Shown: positions 1-6,893, numbered from the stretch's first letter. The stretch: DNA of 9,126 nt from CAYWHE01 sp964458125 (GCA_964458125.1 CAYWHE010000168.1:1-9126); one strand, 5' to 3'. Numbers and translations are program-made. The notes: a model not told the origin generated them from the sequence alone.

Positions 1-64
1 TGGATTCGAACCAGCGACCACCAGCACCCCATGCTGATACGCTACCAGGCTGCGCTACACCCCG
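1..64 (-). tRNA. tRNA-Pro (anticodon GGG), 3' end cut by window edge
   Basis: Read on the minus strand from 64 to 1, the sequence folds as a tRNA. It has a 7-nt acceptor 5' strand CGGGGTG, the TA linker, a D arm (GCGC/GCGT stem with a GG-containing loop), an anticodon stem TCAGC/GCTGG around the loop ATGGGGT, a 5-nt variable region, and a T arm beginning GCTGG with loop TTCGAAT. Loop positions 34-36 are GGG preceded by T33, so it decodes the proline codon CCC. The last two bases of the T stem, the acceptor 3' strand and the discriminator base lie outside the window. The layout closely resembles bacterial tRNA-Pro. Only the 64 visible bases support the call, but all visible stems pair. Confidence 0.93.
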
Positions 65-82
65 AAATTTTCAATAAGGGTG

Positions 83-90
83 CAAAAATA
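83..90 (-). promoter_or_regulatory. Possible -7 box for tRNA-Pro
   Basis: The minus strand reads TATTTTTG, a full match to the Bacteroidota -7 consensus TAnnTTTG. It lies 18 bp upstream of the tRNA 5' end at 64, which allows a start site and a short 5' leader. No convincing TTG -33 element was found at the usual spacing, so the call rests on the -7 box and its position. Confidence 0.45.
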
Positions 91-106
91 GAGTTTTTTA
101 TTTGAA

Positions 107-114
107 TATGTTTG
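107..114 (+). promoter_or_regulatory. Possible -7 box for the epimerase operon
   Basis: TATGTTTG matches the Bacteroidota -7 consensus TAnnTTTG at every fixed position. It lies 92 bp upstream of the epimerase ATG at 207, implying a leader of roughly 85 nt. No TTG -33 element stands 17-23 bp upstream. With the box at 83-90 on the other strand, it would make a divergent promoter region between the tRNA and the polysaccharide genes. Confidence 0.4.
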
Positions 115-206
115 AAGAATGGAAAGAAATTCCAGGTAGGTTTTAGGTTCATTCATGCTATTCCTTTATTTTTAGCCCATGAATTTCATGCAAAAGCAAT
201 TGGTTT

Positions 207-1211
207 ATGTATTCTACGGCATTTCATAAGCAGTCACTGTCGGATTATTCCTTTCTGGTGACCGGAGGGGCTGGTTTTATAGGTTCCAATATCGTGGAGT
301 ACCTGCTTAAATACGGGGCCAGAAAGGTCAGGGTGCTCGATAACCTGAGTAATGGCTTCCGGCATAATATCGAGGCATGGAAAGGCAACCCTGCACTGGA
401 GTTTATAGAAGGTGATATTACGGATTTCAACAGTTGCCGGATGGCCTGTGAAGGGATTCATTTCGTTTCGCATCAGGCGGCACTGGGAAGCGTTCCCCGT
501 TCCATAGAATTTCCCCTCCATACCCATGCGGCAAATGCCACAGGTTTCCTCCATATGCTGGTGGCCGCACGTGATGCCGGTGTTCAGCGGTTCGTATATG
601 CGAGTTCTTCATCGGTATACGGCGACCTGCAAACCTCACCCAAACAAGAAGAAAAGACAGGCAGGCCATTATCTCCGTATGCCGTCAGCAAATTGACCAA
701 CGAGTTGTATGCAGGCGTTTTTGCCATTCATTACGATATGAAGATTATCGGGCTTCGTTATTTTAATGTATTCGGACCCCGTCAGGATCCGAACGGGCCC
801 TATGCCGCCGCCATTCCCCTCTTTATGGATGCACTGCTGCAGTCAAAACCGGCTTATATCAACGGAACCGGAAACCAGACCCGTGATTTTACTTTTGTGG
901 AAAATGCTGTCCAGGCTAATATCAGGGCTTTGTTCAGCAACCATCCCGGCGCTCTGAACAAGGTCTATAATGTGGCTGTTGGAGAAAGTGTCTCCGTAAA
1001 CCAGCTTTTTAATTTACTGAAGGAATTTACAGGCAGTTCAATGAATCCTATTTACCGGGAAGAACGTAAAGGGGATGTGAAAAATTCGCTTGCCGATATA
1101 TCCCTTGCTATTGAAATGCTTGAATACCAGCCACAGGTTAAAGTCAGGGAGGGTTTGGAAGTGACGTTGAATTGGTTTAAAAATTCGTTTCTGAAGAAAT
1201 CAAATGTTTAA
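207..1211 (+). CDS. wbpP: UDP-N-acetylglucosamine 4-epimerase, WbpP/TviC type (extended SDR family)
   Basis: The 334-residue protein is an extended short-chain dehydrogenase/reductase. The NAD-binding Rossmann motif GGAGFIG is at residues 20-26, Asp45 probably holds the adenosine ribose, the YASSSSVYG segment (131-139) supplies the catalytic Ser, and Tyr158-x3-Lys162 is the catalytic pair. Family-specific stretches HQAALGSVPRSI (89-100) and GLRYFNVFGPRQDPNGPYAA (182-201) match WbpP and TviC, which interconvert UDP-GlcNAc and UDP-GalNAc (or their uronic acids) for O-antigen and capsule synthesis. It is cytoplasmic and of normal family length. The ATG at 207 leaves a short N-terminal extension before the Rossmann fold, and no Shine-Dalgarno is seen, as is usual in Bacteroidota. 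It overlaps the next gene by 8 nt, so the two are probably cotranscribed and translationally coupled. Substrate preference between GlcNAc and GlcNAcA forms cannot be read from the sequence. Confidence 0.88.
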   Translation: MYSTAFHKQSLSDYSFLVTGGAGFIGSNIVEYLLKYGARKVRVLDNLSNGFRHNIEAWKGNPALEFIEGDITDFNSCRMACEGIHFVSHQAALGSVPRSIEFPLHTHAANATGFLHMLVAARDAGVQRFVYASSSSVYGDLQTSPKQEEKTGRPLSPYAVSKLTNELYAGVFAIHYDMKIIGLRYFNVFGPRQDPNGPYAAAIPLFMDALLQSKPAYINGTGNQTRDFTFVENAVQANIRALFSNHPGALNKVYNVAVGESVSVNQLFNLLKEFTGSSMNPIYREERKGDVKNSLADISLAIEMLEYQPQVKVREGLEVTLNWFKNSFLKKSNV

Positions 1212-1944
1212 ATCCCTTTTTGGCAGATTTCAGAGCAGGGGTCCTGCTACAGACTTTTCAGCCGCTGGTGCCGATATGCACTCCCATCTGGTTCCAGGCA
1301 TTGATGATGGTTCCAAGTCGCTGGAGGATTCCGTTTCCCTGGTGAATTCCCTGTACCAACTGGGTTTTAAAAAGTTGATCACCACCCCGCATATCATGAG
1401 TGATTACTATAAGAACACCCCGGCTGTTATCATGGAGGGCCTGGAGCATGTGCGCCAGGCCGTGTCCAAAGAGAACATCCCGGTTGTCCTGGAGGCCGCC
1501 GCCGAGTATTACCTGGATGACGGCTTTGTAAAAAAACTGGATTCGGAACGGTTGATGACCTTCGGCGATAATCACCTCCTGTTTGAAATTTCATATATTA
1601 ATTGCCCCGACAACATTAATGAAGTGATTTTCAGGATGCAGGTCCTCGGTTATAAACCGATTATGGCCCACCCGGAAAGGTACCCGTTCTGGTATAATGA
1701 GTTTGATCAGTATAAGCACTTCCGGGATAACGGTGTGCTATTGCAGGTGAATATTAATTCCATCTGTGGATATTATGGTTCTGAAGCCAGGAAAATTGCT
1801 GAAAAACTGATCGACCAGAATATGGTTGACCTGATTGGTACGGATACGCATCATACCAAGCATATCCAGGCTCTGCAGCGCTGTACCACTGAAAAGTACC
1901 TTCCACGCGTGCTGGAAATGAACCTGTTGAATAAGCATCTTTGA
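1204..1944 (+). CDS. PHP-fold protein-tyrosine phosphatase, CpsB/YwqE-like
   Basis: The 246-residue protein carries the metal-binding signatures of PHP-type tyrosine phosphatases: DMHSHLVPGIDDG (24-36), TPH (61-63), Glu101 in AAEYY, Glu128 in FEIS, HPER (156-159) and DTHH (214-217). Together these are the His, Asp and Glu ligands for a metal cluster. Members such as CpsB and YwqE dephosphorylate bacterial tyrosine kinases that control capsule and exopolysaccharide export (EC 3.1.3.48). The partner kinase is not in the window. The ATG at 1204 lies inside the end of the epimerase gene (8-nt overlap), which supports coupled translation and a shared polysaccharide role. The N-terminal residues 1-20 resemble the short MFxxLFG leader common in Bacteroidota members. 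The protein has no signal peptide, so it should be cytoplasmic. Family assignment is firm; its physiological substrate is inferred. Confidence 0.9.
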   Translation: MFKSLFGRFQSRGPATDFSAAGADMHSHLVPGIDDGSKSLEDSVSLVNSLYQLGFKKLITTPHIMSDYYKNTPAVIMEGLEHVRQAVSKENIPVVLEAAAEYYLDDGFVKKLDSERLMTFGDNHLLFEISYINCPDNINEVIFRMQVLGYKPIMAHPERYPFWYNEFDQYKHFRDNGVLLQVNINSICGYYGSEARKIAEKLIDQNMVDLIGTDTHHTKHIQALQRCTTEKYLPRVLEMNLLNKHL

Positions 1945-2018
1945 GTGTTTCCCTGAATGAATTACCTTGCCCGGTCACCTGGCGGGGGGAGTTCACCCTA
2001 AAAGAGTATATCATTTCC

Positions 2019-2513
2019 ATGCTAAAAAATCAATTGATTCGGTTGGTTCGCTATAATTGCTGGGCCAACGGCAAAATTTGCAACTTTATTCATGAAGCCG
2101 GTGAAGAGGCTGCTGATACAACTTTTATATCCAGTTTTTCCACCATCCGTAAAACCCTTTACCATATATGGGATGCCGAACTGGTCTGGTTGAAACGCCT
2201 AAATCAGCAGGACATTGAAAAATGGCCCCCAAGCGGATCGTTTACCGGCTCATTGGACCAGGGGATTTTTGAATTGCTTCAAAATTCGGAGGCTTTTGCC
2301 CGCTATATCGAGCAACTGGAGGAGGCTTCGCTGATGAAATCCATTTCGTATAAAAACACCTCGGGAAAGGAATTTCAGAACAGGGTTTGCGATATGATTA
2401 CTCATTGCATGAATCACAGCACTTACCACCGGGGGCAACTCGTCATATTGCTGCGTCAGGCCGGTTATACAGAAGTCTCCTCCACTGATTACATTACTTT
2501 CTGCCGTCTTTGA
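2019..2513 (+). CDS. DinB-family (four-helix, metal-binding) protein
   Basis: The protein is 164 residues from the ATG at 2019. It has the DinB/YfiT pattern: an N-terminal helix with NxWAN (13-17 region, CWANGKI), His49 in TLYHIWDAE, and a C-terminal HCMNHSTYHRGQ block (129-140) giving His133 and His137. These three histidines form the metal site typical of the family. Known relatives include thiol-dependent S-transferases and the damage-inducible DinB of Bacillus, but most members, including this one, have no assigned substrate. The frame is open back to a TTG at 1941 that overlaps the preceding TGA. That longer start would add 26 residues the family does not have, so ATG 2019 was chosen. 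It follows the phosphatase gene by 74 nt on the same strand and may share its transcript, but there is no obvious functional link. Confidence 0.82.
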   Translation: MLKNQLIRLVRYNCWANGKICNFIHEAGEEAADTTFISSFSTIRKTLYHIWDAELVWLKRLNQQDIEKWPPSGSFTGSLDQGIFELLQNSEAFARYIEQLEEASLMKSISYKNTSGKEFQNRVCDMITHCMNHSTYHRGQLVILLRQAGYTEVSSTDYITFCRL

Positions 2514-2565
2514 GAAATTTCCTGCCGGGAAGCATGATTGATACCTGCAGGGGGCATCAGAACCG

Positions 2566-2925
2566 TCAGGCCTGTTTTTTTTGCGGGATTTTCTTCCTGC
2601 TGCCTGTGCGTTTTTTGGGTGCCACCGTTTGATAGGCTGTTTGAATGGCATCGCGGAACATGGTTTTTCTGACTTTTTTGAGGTTTACCAGCGTCCATCC
2701 GTATTTTCCCCAGGCATTCGGAACCGGGTAAATGACGGTATTATCAAATGCACAAAATGCGGACTGGTCAATGGAGTTAAATCGCAGACAGGCCCTGTTT
2801 TCTTTCTCGTTCAGGGTGGCAAAAATTTTCTTTTTTACCCGGAAGGAAATAATTTCAAAATGCGGGAGTTCTTCTGTACCATCAAATGACAATGCCATGT
2901 TCCGGACTTCCAAAGGGGTTATCAC
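2566..2925 (-). CDS. MmcQ/YjbR-family protein
   Basis: The 119-residue protein matches the MmcQ/YjbR family, a small fold sometimes called a double-wing DNA-binding domain. Visible landmarks are ALSFDGTEELPHFE (11-24), SFRVKKKIFATL (27-38), AWGKYGWTLVNL (71-82) and the KVRKTMFRDAIQTAY helix near 84-98. The C-terminal tail from about 104 is rich in Lys and Arg (PKKRTGSRKK), which would suit nucleic-acid contact. The biological role of the family is not settled. The start is a GTG at 2925. An ATG at 2898 (Met10) would remove part of the first helix, so GTG is preferred. Just upstream the minus strand reads ATGAAGTGA, a two-codon frame whose TGA overlaps the GTG. The gene converges on the DinB gene, with 52 bp between the stops. 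Confidence 0.82.
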   Translation of the reverse strand: MITPLEVRNMALSFDGTEELPHFEIISFRVKKKIFATLNEKENRACLRFNSIDQSAFCAFDNTVIYPVPNAWGKYGWTLVNLKKVRKTMFRDAIQTAYQTVAPKKRTGSRKKIPQKKQA

Positions 2926-2973
2926 TTCATTTCACAATTTAAGTTTCAAGGGAAAAAATAACGGATTTTTTTA

Positions 2974-3009
2974 CCTGTTTTGAAAATTTAACAGGCTGCC
3001 CGTTCAGCC
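2974..3009 (-). terminator. Overlapping hairpins at the end of siaC (weak terminator candidate)
   Basis: On the minus strand, GGCTG/CAGCC (3009-2994, 6-nt loop) starts over the siaC stop codon and is followed by TGTTAAATTTT. A second stem, CCTGTT/AACAGG (2995-2974, 10-nt loop), shares two bases with the first, so both cannot form fully. Neither is followed by a clean T tract on the minus strand. The hairpins may slow or end transcription between siaC and the YjbR gene, but this is not a standard intrinsic terminator. Confidence 0.3.
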
Positions 3010-3384
3010 AATCTTCTTAATTTCAAAAGGAATCTTTACGATGGTCTGGTAATCATCTCCGGCTTCCATCATATCTTCATCTTCATCTTCGTATAGCCAA
3101 TTGATTTTAACCTTTCCTTTTCCGGAAGTATGAAGGTTCTCCAGTTTTCTGAAAATGTCCAGCAGGCATTTGGATGAACTGGTGTTGAAATATTCCAGTT
3201 GGACCGTGACAAGCGTTTCTGGCCGGGGATGAAGAATATAAGCATCCAGCCATTCAAATACGGGACGGTAGAACTCAACGGCATTTTCCGGGATCGATTT
3301 TCCTTTCATTTCAATGGTGCCGGCGGCTGCATCGGAATAAAGATGAGGGGTTTTGGTTCCTGCGTTTATTTTAAAATCATTCAT
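3004..3384 (-). CDS. siaC: SiaC-family regulatory phosphoprotein (DUF1987)
   Basis: The 126-residue protein matches the DUF1987/SiaC family in length and pattern. It has an N-terminal strand with TPH..SDAAAGTIEMKGKS (12-30), the ENAVEFYRPVFEWLDAYI segment (33-50), the core strand VQLEYFNTSSSK (61-72), and an acidic stretch WLYEDEDEDMMEAGDD (96-111). In Pseudomonas aeruginosa SiaC, Thr68 is phosphorylated by the kinase SiaB and dephosphorylated by the PP2C phosphatase SiaA. Unphosphorylated SiaC binds and activates the diguanylate cyclase SiaD. Here Thr68 in FNTSS falls at exactly the same number, so the switch residue appears kept. The gene starts 9 nt after the siaB stop, a typical operon spacing. 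Two SpoIIE phosphatase genes lie about 1.3 kb away in the opposite direction. No diguanylate cyclase is in the window, so the downstream partner here is unknown. Confidence 0.86.
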   Translation of the reverse strand: MNDFKINAGTKTPHLYSDAAAGTIEMKGKSIPENAVEFYRPVFEWLDAYILHPRPETLVTVQLEYFNTSSSKCLLDIFRKLENLHTSGKGKVKINWLYEDEDEDMMEAGDDYQTIVKIPFEIKKIG

Positions 3385-3393
3385 CAGGGTGGT

Positions 3394-3960
3394 TTATGAA
3401 ATGGTAATAATCAGACTGAAGAAGGCAAGTGAATCGCTGACCTGATCAAAACTGTATTTCAGTTTATGTCCTGATTTCCGGGCCATGTCAATCATACCCA
3501 GGCCGGCTCCGCCTTTATCCGATAATTCGCTGTTGCTGAGGGTTTCGAGGTAATAGGTCTTCAGATCTTCCGCATTCAGGCTGTTGATTTTCTCAATCCT
3601 GGATTTCAACCCGTCCACTTTGGATAATAGTATGTGATTCCCGGTAATGATCTCATAATTCATCACTCCCAGTTTCCGGATAATAAAAATGGCATTGGGG
3701 TTGATTTCCGGATGGCCATGAGTCTTGAAATCTTCGAGGTCTTCCATATGGTGGTAAACATTCTGAAGGCATTCAATCAGCACATGATTGAATTTTTTTT
3801 TCAGGCGGATATCTTCATTTTCTTTTTCCAGTTTACTTTCCATGATCTCGAAAACAGAGGTCAGCAGGTCCTGCGTAATATCGCCTTTAAAAGACAGCAC
3901 GATCTGGTCGTCTTCCATCTTGCGGTAGACATCATATATATTAGGCAGGGTTTTTACCAT
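3394..3960 (-). CDS. siaB: SiaB-family protein kinase (GHKL-fold, DUF6272)
   Basis: The 188-residue protein resembles SiaB-type kinases, which have the GHKL ATP-binding fold of anti-sigma-factor kinases. Visible landmarks are an N-terminal segment with VLSFKGDIT (21-29), an N-box-like ECLQNVYHH (63-71; Glu63 and Asn67 as likely Mg-ATP contacts), IITGNHI (105-110 region), and a glycine-rich lid KGGAGLGMIDMARKSG (149-164). SiaB phosphorylates SiaC on a threonine. The acceptor gene follows 9 nt downstream, so kinase and substrate are probably made together. The protein lacks a signal peptide and membrane segments, which fits a cytoplasmic kinase. The ATG at 3960 was chosen because the family N-terminus begins about there and a promoter box lies just upstream. 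Family membership is well supported; activity on the neighbouring SiaC is inferred. Confidence 0.84.
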   Translation of the reverse strand: MVKTLPNIYDVYRKMEDDQIVLSFKGDITQDLLTSVFEIMESKLEKENEDIRLKKKFNHVLIECLQNVYHHMEDLEDFKTHGHPEINPNAIFIIRKLGVMNYEIITGNHILLSKVDGLKSRIEKINSLNAEDLKTYYLETLSNSELSDKGGAGLGMIDMARKSGHKLKYSFDQVSDSLAFFSLIITIS

Positions 3961-4002
3961 ATCGGATGACCTGGTTTAAAGCATTTACCTGGTTTCAAGT
4001 AC

Positions 4003-4010
4003 CAAATGTA
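4003..4010 (-). promoter_or_regulatory. Possible -7 box for siaB-siaC
   Basis: The minus strand reads TACATTTG, matching the Bacteroidota -7 consensus TAnnTTTG. It lies 42 bp upstream of the siaB ATG, giving a leader of about 35 nt. An exact TTG -33 element is not present at 17-23 bp; the nearest resemblance is CTG. The position directly before the kinase gene makes it the best promoter candidate of the window. Confidence 0.5.
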
Positions 4011-4424
4011 GGGTTTTTTTATAAATCCGGAAACAGATTGTTGTTTTTTGAATTTGGCCTGCAATTACCCTCCAGTCGCGTTTTTAAAACAAAATCTTCG
4101 TGTTTGTAATTCTTCGCAATAAAGGAATTATCGATCTGAATTATTTCCGCCTGTCAATGAACATCTTTCGTCAGTATAAGGCAGCCAGGATCAATGAAAG
4201 CAAACAACCCCGGCATATTTGGTTCAGGTATGTCAGGGAGATGACGGGCGGGGAAGCTCAAAGGTTAATTATATTAAAATCCGGCTCCGAAATTGATTCA
4301 GATCCGGCAGTCGTGGTCATTTGTTCCTGCAGGGCTGTATAATAAAGGGTTGTAAATTCAGCAGGTTTTACTGGTATAAAATAATCCTTTTTTTAAACAG
4401 CAGGCCGTAAGTCGGATTCAGATT
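4011..4424. other. Gene-poor stretch between siaB and the small membrane ORF
   Basis: No gene is supported here. A plus-strand frame runs from a GTG at 4100 to 4342 (80 codons), but its product matches no family I recognise, has no promoter box or ribosome binding site, and the DNA is AT-rich like non-coding sequence. No tRNA, clear terminator or long repeat was seen. With 4425-4730 it forms the roughly 770-bp divergent gap between the siaB-siaC pair and the phosphatase genes. Confidence 0.5.
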
Positions 4425-4580
4425 TTAATTCCCCTTCCGGAAGGAGAGGAGCAAAAATATTTCAATAAGCAGCATCAGGAAATTTAGGCTAATGATACGG
4501 GTCGGTGTTGACTTTACATCCATCAGGCTGGATAGATCCCTGCCTGCAAAAATGGTGACCGCATTCATGAGCATAACCAT
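4425..4580 (-). CDS. Possible small two-span membrane protein, or C-terminal remnant
   Basis: From the ATG at 4580 the minus strand encodes 51 residues ending at TAA 4425-4427. Two hydrophobic stretches are visible: the N-terminal run MVMLMNAVTIFAG (1-13), and RIISLNFLMLLIEIFLLLSF (28-47), followed by a basic tail RKGN. A polar linker GRDLSSLMDVKSTPT separates them, as in a small helical hairpin. Codon third positions are richer in G and C than the surrounding AT-rich spacer, which favours coding sequence. The frame stays open upstream to about 4685 without another ATG, GTG or TTG, and the extra residues (LNAS before the first Met) would lengthen the first hydrophobic segment. That could mean the real protein was longer and has decayed. 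I do not recognise a family. It could be a small gene, a broken gene or chance. Confidence 0.3.
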   Translation of the reverse strand: MVMLMNAVTIFAGRDLSSLMDVKSTPTRIISLNFLMLLIEIFLLLSFRKGN

Positions 4581-4650
4581 AATGACAGAGGCATTCAGGG
4601 TTTTTTCATCGTTAAATCCCTGATGGGTCGTTGTAATCCGTGATACCAGT

Positions 4651-4680
4651 TTGCGAATGCATGAAGGACTCGCAATCCTT
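4651..4680 (+). repeat. Two mutually exclusive hairpins upstream of the first phosphatase gene
   Basis: Plus-strand TTGCGA (4651-4656) pairs with TCGCAA (4670-4675), leaving a 13-nt loop. Inside and beyond it, AAGGA (4664-4668) pairs with TCCTT (4676-4680) around a 7-nt loop. The second stem uses bases in the loop and just after the first stem, and its loop contains the TCGCAA arm, so only one can form at a time. The element ends 50 bp before the ATG at 4731. It could be a leader switch or a copy of a dispersed palindromic repeat; single-window data cannot tell which. Confidence 0.35.
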
Positions 4681-4730
4681 GAATATTAATTTCTGCTAAA
4701 ATAAAAAAATAAGTAATATAGCCGGAAATT

Positions 4731-6893
4731 ATGAAGTCCCGCCAGATACGCATGAAAATTTCAGGAATTTTCCTGCTCCTGTTATGCTGCCTGTGTTTTC
4801 CGGTTTTTCTGTCTGGCAAGACAACAACAACAACTGATTCCATTCCTTATTTTCAGGCCCTTAAAACGAAGCGGCAGCAATTTAATGACAGCACCCAATT
4901 TGTCAACCTGGGCAATAAGTTAAAGTGGAATATCGAACAGCTTGATCAACGTGGTGCCCGGACGTTGAAACGGCAGGTTTCCCTGGATGATGTTGATGCC
5001 GGGAAAGGCGGTTTGTTTTATGCTCAGGGCAGGTTCAGGCTGAATCCTGCTTTGCTGAACCATTCTTACGTATTGCGTTATCATTCCAGGGGTTCCGTTT
5101 GGATTACTTTTAATGATGAAACGGTTTTAAAAACCGGCTTTTTTGCCAATGATTATTTAAGAAAATCACCTGAAAAGGAATTCGATATATTCCGGGAGAT
5201 CAGTTTTCGGGATACCATCCTGTCAGTAAAGGTATATTTCATTCCTCCGGCACTTTCCAGGGGCCGTATCAGAAATCTGGAAATTGGAGAATTATCCTGG
5301 AAGGATACCGAATTGAGGGATGAAAAATTTGATGTTGCTGAGGATATTTTTACCGGTACTTTTCATCTTGCATTTGCAGTTATTTTTATGATCATTTTTC
5401 TGTATTACCGTAAGGCCAGGGAGAATTTCTATTTTGCCGTTTATGCGCTGTTAATCGGATTGCAAAAGCTTTCCGGAAATCTGGGTTTGCCTGATTATGC
5501 TGAACAAATGCTTACTTTCTCCTTTCTTCCCGCTTTTGAATTATTATCGGTATTTCTTTCAAAAATTATCCTGAATAAGGAAAAGACCAGGATTTGGCTG
5601 TTTTTATTTTTTGCACTGTGTATTATTGTACCCCTGAGTGATCAATTGGAGGAATTTGCCTCTCCAAAGGGAATGGTATTGTTTGGCTTTGGCATTGTCT
5701 TCCTGGTTATTTACCTGGTGATCGTCAATTTGTTTTACCTGATCCAGGGATTTTTTCAGAAAAGCCGGGAGTCTAAAATCATTACATTTGGTTTCTTTAC
5801 CGGGTTGTTTGTTTTTATCCTGTTTTTTATACTGACCATGGTGTTTGCGCAAACACGCAATTCTCAGGCCATCGAACTGATCCTGGATTATTTTCCGCCC
5901 ATCGGAATTCTGACCCTTTTAATTACCATGGCCGTGGTTCTTGGCCGTAAGAATGCAGAAAACCACAAGGCATTGGAACAGCAGTTGCATCGCATAGAAA
6001 ACCTGTCACAGGAAAATCTCCGCAGGGAGGTGGAGAAGCAGCAGATTCTGGCTACTCAGAATGCGGAACTTGAACAAAAAGTTACTGAACGGACCCGCGA
6101 GGTGATCGGTCAGAAGGAAATCATCGAAGGGAAGAACAGGGAAATCACCGATAACCTCACTTACGCCGGACGTATCCAGTCGGCCATCCTTCCGGATCAG
6201 GCCATGATCAGAAAGGTATTGCCTCATTTCCTGCTTTGCTATATCCCGAGGGATATTGTCAGCGGTGACTTCTATTCTTTTTTTCATAAGAACGGCAAGG
6301 TGGTTATCGCTTCAGCCGACTGTACCGGGCATGGCGTATCAGGCGCTTTTATGAGCATAATCGGAAGCAGCCTGTTGAACCAGCTGGTCAGTGAACGTAC
6401 CGTTTTTAATCCGGCTGAAATGCTCAACAAACTGAACCAGGCCGTGATTCATTCCCTGAACCAGCAGCACAGTGAATCGAATGACGGGATGGATATCGCA
6501 TTATGCTGTCTTGACTTTTCATCAGGATTTCTGGATTTTGCCGGAGCCAATCGTCCTTTATGGCTGATACGGAACAATAACCTGATCGAATTTAAGCCCG
6601 ATAAGTATCCGATTGGCGGTTTGCAATATGCGCATGACCTGGATTTTAAACTGCATCATATAGAATTCCAAAGGGGCGATACCTTTTATTTTCATACCGA
6701 TGGATTTGCCGATCAGTTTGGCGGACCGGCAGGCAAGAAACTGATGACAAAAAAATTCAAGGAAATTCTGCTGACTATTCAGCACCTGGGTATGGAGCAG
6801 CAGCAGCAGTACCTGCATGAATTCTTTGAAAACTGGAAAGGTCCTCACGACCAGGTGGATGACGTACTGGTGATGGGTTTGAGAATCACATGA
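4731..6893 (+). CDS. 7TM-DISM sensor with C-terminal SpoIIE/PP2C serine/threonine phosphatase domain
   Basis: The 720-residue protein begins with a signal peptide (basic start, hydrophobic core 12-27, likely cleavage near Gly29). An extracytoplasmic domain (about 40-203) has beta-rich features of the 7TMR-DISM type. Seven hydrophobic spans follow (about 206-226, 232-250, 258-281, 288-304, 313-341, 349-373, 385-405), then a coiled coil (about 409-475) and a SpoIIE/PP2C domain (480-720). Metal-site and core motifs are intact: SGDFY with Asp513, ADCTGHGVSGA (529-539), DGMDIAL (585-591), HTDGFADQFGG (655-665) and the final VDDVLVMG (709-716). It should sense an envelope signal and remove phosphate from a Ser or Thr of a cytoplasmic regulator. 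The siaC-like protein encoded nearby is the obvious candidate, making this a SiaA analogue with a different sensor part. Met8 (4752) is an alternative start that also gives a good signal peptide. No TAnnTTTG box was found upstream. Confidence 0.88.
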   Translation: MKSRQIRMKISGIFLLLLCCLCFPVFLSGKTTTTTDSIPYFQALKTKRQQFNDSTQFVNLGNKLKWNIEQLDQRGARTLKRQVSLDDVDAGKGGLFYAQGRFRLNPALLNHSYVLRYHSRGSVWITFNDETVLKTGFFANDYLRKSPEKEFDIFREISFRDTILSVKVYFIPPALSRGRIRNLEIGELSWKDTELRDEKFDVAEDIFTGTFHLAFAVIFMIIFLYYRKARENFYFAVYALLIGLQKLSGNLGLPDYAEQMLTFSFLPAFELLSVFLSKIILNKEKTRIWLFLFFALCIIVPLSDQLEEFASPKGMVLFGFGIVFLVIYLVIVNLFYLIQGFFQKSRESKIITFGFFTGLFVFILFFILTMVFAQTRNSQAIELILDYFPPIGILTLLITMAVVLGRKNAENHKALEQQLHRIENLSQENLRREVEKQQILATQNAELEQKVTERTREVIGQKEIIEGKNREITDNLTYAGRIQSAILPDQAMIRKVLPHFLLCYIPRDIVSGDFYSFFHKNGKVVIASADCTGHGVSGAFMSIIGSSLLNQLVSERTVFNPAEMLNKLNQAVIHSLNQQHSESNDGMDIALCCLDFSSGFLDFAGANRPLWLIRNNNLIEFKPDKYPIGGLQYAHDLDFKLHHIEFQRGDTFYFHTDGFADQFGGPAGKKLMTKKFKEILLTIQHLGMEQQQQYLHEFFENWKGPHDQVDDVLVMGLRIT

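Noticed and set aside
1..206. Integration site of a mobile element at the tRNA gene
   Set aside because: The visible flank is the tRNA 5' side, no integrase gene or duplicated tRNA end is present, and the usual attachment end lies outside the window.
1941..2018. Extended DinB start at TTG 1941, overlapping the phosphatase stop
   Set aside because: The extra 26 residues are not part of the DinB fold, while ATG 2019 begins just before the conserved first helix.
2514..2580. Intrinsic terminator between the convergent DinB and YjbR genes
   Set aside because: A T8 run (2573-2580 region) follows CAGGCCTG, but that palindrome has no loop and the best real stem before the T run is only 4 bp.
3073..3090. 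ATCTTC hexamer repeated three times
   Set aside because: It encodes the acidic Glu-Asp stretch that the SiaC family normally has here, so codon use explains it; a phase-variable repeat would need many more units.
4100..4342. 80-codon plus-strand frame starting with GTG
   Set aside because: The predicted product matches no family I know, there is no promoter box or ribosome binding site, and the base composition is that of spacer DNA.
4433..4444. 12-bp perfect palindrome CCTTCCGGAAGG
   Set aside because: It lies in the last codons of the small membrane ORF, has no loop or T tract, and has no partner site in the window; an operator is possible but unsupported.
4595..4843. 82-codon minus-strand frame overlapping the start of the first phosphatase gene
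   Set aside because: It lies antisense over the signal peptide codons of a well-supported gene and its product shows no domain features.
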